Program-made: the position numbers and the translations under genes
Part shown: positions 5,828-9,057 of the stretch, piece by piece
Position numbering within the stretch: position 1 is the first letter of the stretch
Layout: every line of letters starts with the position of its first letter
Notes under the pieces: generated by a model
The model's database searches: none
What the model was told of the DNA's origin: nothing
Seen by the model: the letters and a program-made list of their open reading frames with translations, nothing else
Assembly: GCA_003446545.1 (NCBI GenBank)
Contig: DMAO01000182.1
Coordinates: forward strand, 1-9,057
DNA from: Sphaerochaeta sp.
Lineage (GTDB): Bacteria > Spirochaetota > Spirochaetia > Sphaerochaetales > Sphaerochaetaceae
Direction: 5' to 3'
DNA length: 9,057 nt

Positions 5828-6463
5828 GTCCATATACACGATCCAACGACAGATGGTAGTCACATGGTCTCCCAGCCTCTCCATCTCCTTGGTCAGGTAG
5901 AACAAGTTCAGGATTCGTTCCATCTCTTTCTCACAGGTTGGCTTGAGGGCGAATAAGTCTGCATTCAGTGCATCCCTTGCAGCATCCATCTGGTCATCCA
6001 TGGCTGCTACCTCGATTGCCTTTTCAGCTTTCACATCAATGAAAGCCTCCACGGCTTTCCTTGTCATGGTAGCCCCGAGGAGGGCCATCTCGCTGATCCT
6101 TTCGACAATGGGAATGAAGAGTTCCTGTTCCTCGCTGCTGGCCATCTTTGCTAGATGTGCGGCATGGTCTCCCATGCGTTCCAGGCTGGAGACTATCTTT
6201 ATCCCTGCAATGATGTGGCGCATATAGTGGCCATAGGGGGCCTCGCTGACTAACAGCCTTACCCCGTCATTTTCCACCATCTCCTGAAGCTGGTCGATGA
6301 ACCAATCATTGGCAATCACTTTTTTTGCCAACAGGATATCATGATTGCGAAATGCATGCTGAGCTTGTAAGATGGCTTCTTCCACTCTGTTAACCATCTG
6401 GATTAACATCTCCTGGAAGAACTGCATCTTCTCATCCAATAAGCTGGTCTGTCTGTGTTCCAT
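5765..6463 (-). CDS. phoU: Phosphate signalling protein PhoU
   Basis: A 232-residue, all-helical protein with the two PhoU repeats. Each carries the metal-binding E-x-x-x-D signature: ERMGDH (Glu95-Asp99) and ERLGDH (Glu195-Asp199). PhoU is cytoplasmic, contacts PstB and PhoR, and mediates repression of the Pho response when phosphate is sufficient. The ATG at 6463 is preferred because AAGGAG lies 8 bases upstream (6477-6472). A TTG at 6487 that overlaps the pstB stop would add 8 residues (MIQEGAVS) and has no such site. It is the last gene of the pst operon, 20 bases after pstB. The C-terminus is unusual: after RPRLN the tail GPKQGPSGPIMT is coded by the right junction repeat, and the relic copy at 4889 has a shorter tail. 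Confidence 0.93.
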   Translation of the reverse strand: MEHRQTSLLDEKMQFFQEMLIQMVNRVEEAILQAQHAFRNHDILLAKKVIANDWFIDQLQEMVENDGVRLLVSEAPYGHYMRHIIAGIKIVSSLERMGDHAAHLAKMASSEEQELFIPIVERISEMALLGATMTRKAVEAFIDVKAEKAIEVAAMDDQMDAARDALNADLFALKPTCEKEMERILNLFYLTKEMERLGDHVTTICRWIVYMDKGQRPRLNGPKQGPSGPIMT

Positions 6464-6471
6464 AGAAACTG

Positions 6472-6477
6472 CTCCTT
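6472..6477 (-). promoter_or_regulatory. Ribosome binding site of phoU
   Basis: AAGGAG on the minus strand, 8 bases before the ATG at 6463. It decides between that start and the TTG at 6487. Confidence 0.7.
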
Positions 6478-6483
6478 CTTGTA

Positions 6484-7314
6484 TCAACCGAATTTTCCTG
6501 AAATGTATTCTTCTGTCTTCTTGTGACTAGGGTTTAGGAATAGCTGTTCGGTCGGGGCATATTCCTGTAAGTAACCGGTTCTTTGCTCATCCACCATGAA
6601 AAAGGCGGTATGGTCGGAGACCCTGGAGGCTTGGCCCATATTGTGCGTTACGATGATGATGGTATAGGAAGCCTTCAGTTCCTGGATAAGTTCCTCAATT
6701 TTTCCGGTGGCAATGGGGTCCAGGGCGGAAGCCGGTTCATCCATGAGGATGACCTCCGGCTGTACGGCGATTGTACGGGCGATACACAGCCGCTGTTGCT
6801 GCCCTCCGCTGAGGCGTAAGGCATTCTGCTTGAGCTTGTCCTTAACCTCATCCCAAAGGGCTGCCGATCGTAGGCTGGTCTCAACCAGTTCATCATAGTC
6901 CCCTTTGAACCCATTGATTCTCGCACCCCAGGCGATGTTCTCATAAATTGACTTGGGGAACGGATTGGGCTTCTGGAAGACCATGCCGATCTTCCTTCGG
7001 ATTAGGACCGGATCGACGTCCCTGGAATAGAGGTCATACCCATTGAATAGGACCTCCCCTTCTATACTGGCGCCCCTGATCATGTCATTCATCCTGTTGA
7101 TACTTCTTAGGACTGTACTCTTGCCACATCCTGAGGGTCCTATGAAGGCTGTGACCTGCTGTTCATAGATATCCAAGGAGACGTCCTTGACCGCGAGGAA
7201 GCTTCCATACTTGATATTGACCTTGTTTAGGGCAATGGTCGTTTTCTGTTGTTTGGGGTGAATAGCTTTTTCAAAGCCTAGGTTCAAGGCTTCTGCTAGG
7301 TTACTGGTATTCAT
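6484..7314 (-). CDS. pstB: Phosphate ABC transporter ATP-binding protein PstB
   Basis: A 276-residue ABC ATPase with every required motif: Walker A GPSGCGKS (59-66), Q-loop FQKPNPFP (113-120, the PstB-typical sequence), signature LSGGQ (168-172), Walker B VILMDE (188-193), D-loop SALD (196-199) and switch His224 (VTHN). It also has PstB-specific features: INRMNDMI (72-79) after Walker A and EEYISGKFG at the C-terminus. It powers phosphate import through PstC-PstA and, with PhoU, relays transport status to PhoR. The N-terminus has about 25 residues before the core, slightly longer than E. coli PstB. Its ATG overlaps the pstA stop (ATGA), implying translational coupling; only a weak purine stretch precedes it. 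Confidence 0.97.
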   Translation of the reverse strand: MNTSNLAEALNLGFEKAIHPKQQKTTIALNKVNIKYGSFLAVKDVSLDIYEQQVTAFIGPSGCGKSTVLRSINRMNDMIRGASIEGEVLFNGYDLYSRDVDPVLIRRKIGMVFQKPNPFPKSIYENIAWGARINGFKGDYDELVETSLRSAALWDEVKDKLKQNALRLSGGQQQRLCIARTIAVQPEVILMDEPASALDPIATGKIEELIQELKASYTIIIVTHNMGQASRVSDHTAFFMVDEQRTGYLQEYAPTEQLFLNPSHKKTEEYISGKFG

Positions 7315-8570
7315 GATTCCAACCTTTTTTTCTTTGATAGTATGTCACGGGTGTAGATTGCAGCACTGTTCATAACCATGAGAAGGATCAGCAGTGCGAT
7401 GATGGCAGCTCCTGCCAAATTGCGATAAGCACCCTGAGGTCTTGCTGACCACTGGTATATCTGGATTGGGAGCGTAGTAAACTTGGAAAAGATTCCTGTC
7501 GGGTCGACGCTGATGAACGTGGAGGCGCCGATGACCACCAAGGGTGCGGTTTCACCGAGCGCCCTCGATAGGGCGAGTATGGTGCCGGTAAGGATACGTT
7601 CCCCACTGGCCGGAAGCACTTGGTACCAGATAGTCTGCCATTTGGTAGCCCCTATCCCATAGCTGCTCATTCTCAGGGAAGCGGGTATGGCCTTCAAAGC
7701 TTCCTGCGTGTTTATGATGATGATCGGGAGGATGAGCAGACCCAGGGTCAGCCCTCCTGATAGGATAGTCCTTCCGTTGGCGGTGGCATCAGTGAGGGAG
7801 GAAAATATTGCCCCGCTGGTAAAACCCTGCATCGCTCTGACAAAGACGGCAAGGCCGAGCAATCCATAGATGATGGAAGGCACTGCACTGAGGTTGAAGA
7901 TGTTCAGCTGCAAGATGCGGTTAAGCCTGTTGTCCTGTGCATATTCCTGCAGGTAAATTGCAGCCCCTACTCCAATGGGGAAGGCAAAAAGAAACGTTAT
8001 GAGGATTATCCATAGGGAGCCAAGGAATGCTGTCCTTATACCTGCATGCAGGGGATCGGCACTCTGGTCAGATACAAAGAACCCTGCGTTGATCCAGCTT
8101 TTGAAGGTCATGAACGAGCCAGACTCAGCTTTGCTGTACTCTTCGATGGCTCTGCTCTGGGTCAGGGAGTCCCATAAGCCCCAAGTCTTCAATACCTCTG
8201 GCTTGATAACATACTGTTCGAGCAGGGCTACGAGGTCGCGTTCACTTCGTTGAGAGAGTAGCTTATCATATTCCACCTTCCTGAGAACTCCAGTTGAAAG
8301 GTTGGCCTTCAGTGCTTCTTCCAGCTCAGTCCTTGAAAACTCCTTGACCGAGTCTTTTCCCTCTACCAAGGAAGAGGGTTCAACGTCATTGCGTAGGACC
8401 ACGTACCCGAAGGTGGAGTCAATGATTGACAAGAGCAAGAGCAGAAGGAAGAGGATGGCAAGGGTAATAGAGAAGAGAAAAACCACTTGCCAGATCAATC
8501 CGACCTTTTTGCGTTTATTCATGAGGACATTGATGTCGGTATCAGTGCCGAATAGGTTTTGTGTCTGCAT
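7311..8570 (-). CDS. pstA: Phosphate ABC transporter permease PstA, with a large N-terminal outside loop
   Basis: A 419-residue inner-membrane permease. A first membrane segment (about 25-50, preceded by NKRKK) is followed by a roughly 130-residue hydrophilic stretch, predicted to lie outside. The conserved permease core comes next, with segments at about 181-205, 222-244, 269-287, 330-349 and 385-405. The EAA coupling loop (289-322, [33 protein letters not shown]) contacts PstB, and [14 protein letters not shown] is a Pst permease hallmark. E. coli PstA is about 296 residues, so the extra length is almost all in the loop between the first two segments. An in-frame ATG at 8579 would overlap the pstC stop by 8 bases, but the AGGAG there is only one base away. 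It is 10 bases from the ATG at 8570, which is therefore favoured. The difference is three residues. Confidence 0.95.
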   Translation of the reverse strand: MQTQNLFGTDTDINVLMNKRKKVGLIWQVVFLFSITLAILFLLLLLLSIIDSTFGYVVLRNDVEPSSLVEGKDSVKEFSRTELEEALKANLSTGVLRKVEYDKLLSQRSERDLVALLEQYVIKPEVLKTWGLWDSLTQSRAIEEYSKAESGSFMTFKSWINAGFFVSDQSADPLHAGIRTAFLGSLWIILITFLFAFPIGVGAAIYLQEYAQDNRLNRILQLNIFNLSAVPSIIYGLLGLAVFVRAMQGFTSGAIFSSLTDATANGRTILSGGLTLGLLILPIIIINTQEALKAIPASLRMSSYGIGATKWQTIWYQVLPASGERILTGTILALSRALGETAPLVVIGASTFISVDPTGIFSKFTTLPIQIYQWSARPQGAYRNLAGAAIIALLILLMVMNSAAIYTRDILSKKKRLES

Positions 8571-8571
8571 A

Positions 8572-9057
8572 TCAGTCATACTCCTGGTGAAAGAGGCTGG
8601 AAAATTTGCGCGAGGTAAGATTCAAGGTGAAGGTTATGACAAACAGGACCAGTCCGAGGGCAAAGATGCTGTTGTAATCGATGGAGTTGTAACTCACATC
8701 ACCTCCGCTGATCCTCACAATATAGCCAGTGATGGTCTCAGCAGATTCAAAGGGGTTGGCTGTCAGCTTCGGGCCTGCCCCAGCTGCCAATGCTACGATC
8801 ATAGTCTCCCCGATTGCTCGGGAAAGGGCGAGTAGGAATGTGGCTGACAGGCCACTTAGGGCTGCGGGGATGACTACTTTGAATGTTGTCTCGATCTTGG
8901 TTGCTCCTAAGGCATAGGAGGCAAGACGAAGTTCCTGTGGAACGGCACTGATAGCATCTTCTGCCATGGATGCGATCATCGGTAGGACCAGAATGCCTAT
9001 GACCAGCCCTGCTGATGCTGTATTGTAGATTTGCACGTTTGACTGACCAAAGATAGA
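8572..9057 (-). CDS. pstC: Phosphate ABC transporter permease PstC, C-terminal part (gene runs off the right edge)
   Basis: The visible 161 codons are the C-terminal half of a PstC permease, open through the last base of the window (reading S-I-F-G-Q-S-N-V-Q-I-Y before TASAGLVIG), so the start lies outside. It shows membrane segments around TASAGLVIGILVLPMIASMA, LSATFLLALSRAIGETMIVALAAG and FALGLVLFVITFTLNL. The EAA loop EDAISAVPQELRLASYALGATKIETTFKVVIPAALSG couples to PstB. SRAIGETM is the PstC counterpart of the SRALGETA motif in PstA. PstC pairs with PstA to form the channel. The stop codon TGA (8574-8572) is one base from the favoured pstA ATG. A GTG at 9036 is an internal valine codon, not the start. 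Confidence 0.95.
   Translation of the reverse strand, partial: SIFGQSNVQIYNTASAGLVIGILVLPMIASMAEDAISAVPQELRLASYALGATKIETTFKVVIPAALSGLSATFLLALSRAIGETMIVALAAGAGPKLTANPFESAETITGYIVRISGGDVSYNSIDYNSIFALGLVLFVITFTLNLTSRKFSSLFHQEYD

Noticed and set aside
8302..8835. 177-codon plus-strand frame across the pstA/pstC junction
   Set aside because: Antisense to two clear permease genes. No recognisable domain and no start signals.
1..9057. A previously undescribed multi-gene system
   Set aside because: Apart from the aldolase-like gene and its regulator, every intact gene belongs to the well-known Pho/Pst phosphate system. No defence genes, arrays, retroelements or toxin-antitoxin pairs were seen.

Overview
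The window (about half G+C in its genes) carries a complete phosphate-sensing two-component system and most of a high-affinity phosphate transport operon, arranged tail to tail, plus a divergent sugar-type regulator/aldolase-like gene pair at the left. The genes suggest a spirochaete of the Sphaerochaeta type: the moderate G+C, the ROK-regulator and FAD-oxidoreductase content and the long PstA fit what I recall of that group. This is inference from recall and could not be checked by a search.

Layout. 1-105 is a very AT-rich spacer (16 G/C in 105 bases by hand count). 106-1296 (-) is a ROK-family transcriptional regulator. 1297-1498 is a divergent intergenic region with promoter-like and operator-like sequence. 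1499-2116 (+) is a KDPG/KHG-aldolase-fold protein that appears to lack the catalytic residues of that enzyme. 2117-2346 is non-coding and ends in a promoter for phoB. 2347-3042 (+) is phoB and 3039-4880 (+) is phoR, overlapping by ATGA. 4881-5764 is a scar region: a 5'-truncated FAD-dependent oxidoreductase gene lies between two diverged direct copies of the phoR-3'/phoU-3' junction. 5765-6463 (-) phoU, 6484-7314 (-) pstB, 7311-8570 (-) pstA and 8572 to beyond the right edge (-) pstC form one tightly packed operon read right to left.

How they work together. PstC and PstA form the membrane channel and PstB the ATPase of the phosphate importer. PhoU passes transporter status to the sensor kinase PhoR, which phosphorylates PhoB, the usual activator of pst and other phosphate-starvation genes. 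The ROK regulator probably controls the divergent aldolase-like gene and possibly itself.

The most notable observations are the duplicated phoR/phoU junction bracketing the oxidoreductase relic (an old duplication or integration scar), the loss of active-site residues in the aldolase-like protein, and a shared promoter geometry that predicts leaderless transcripts for both phoB and the ROK gene. I found no RNA genes, CRISPR array, intact mobile element or evident new multi-gene system.
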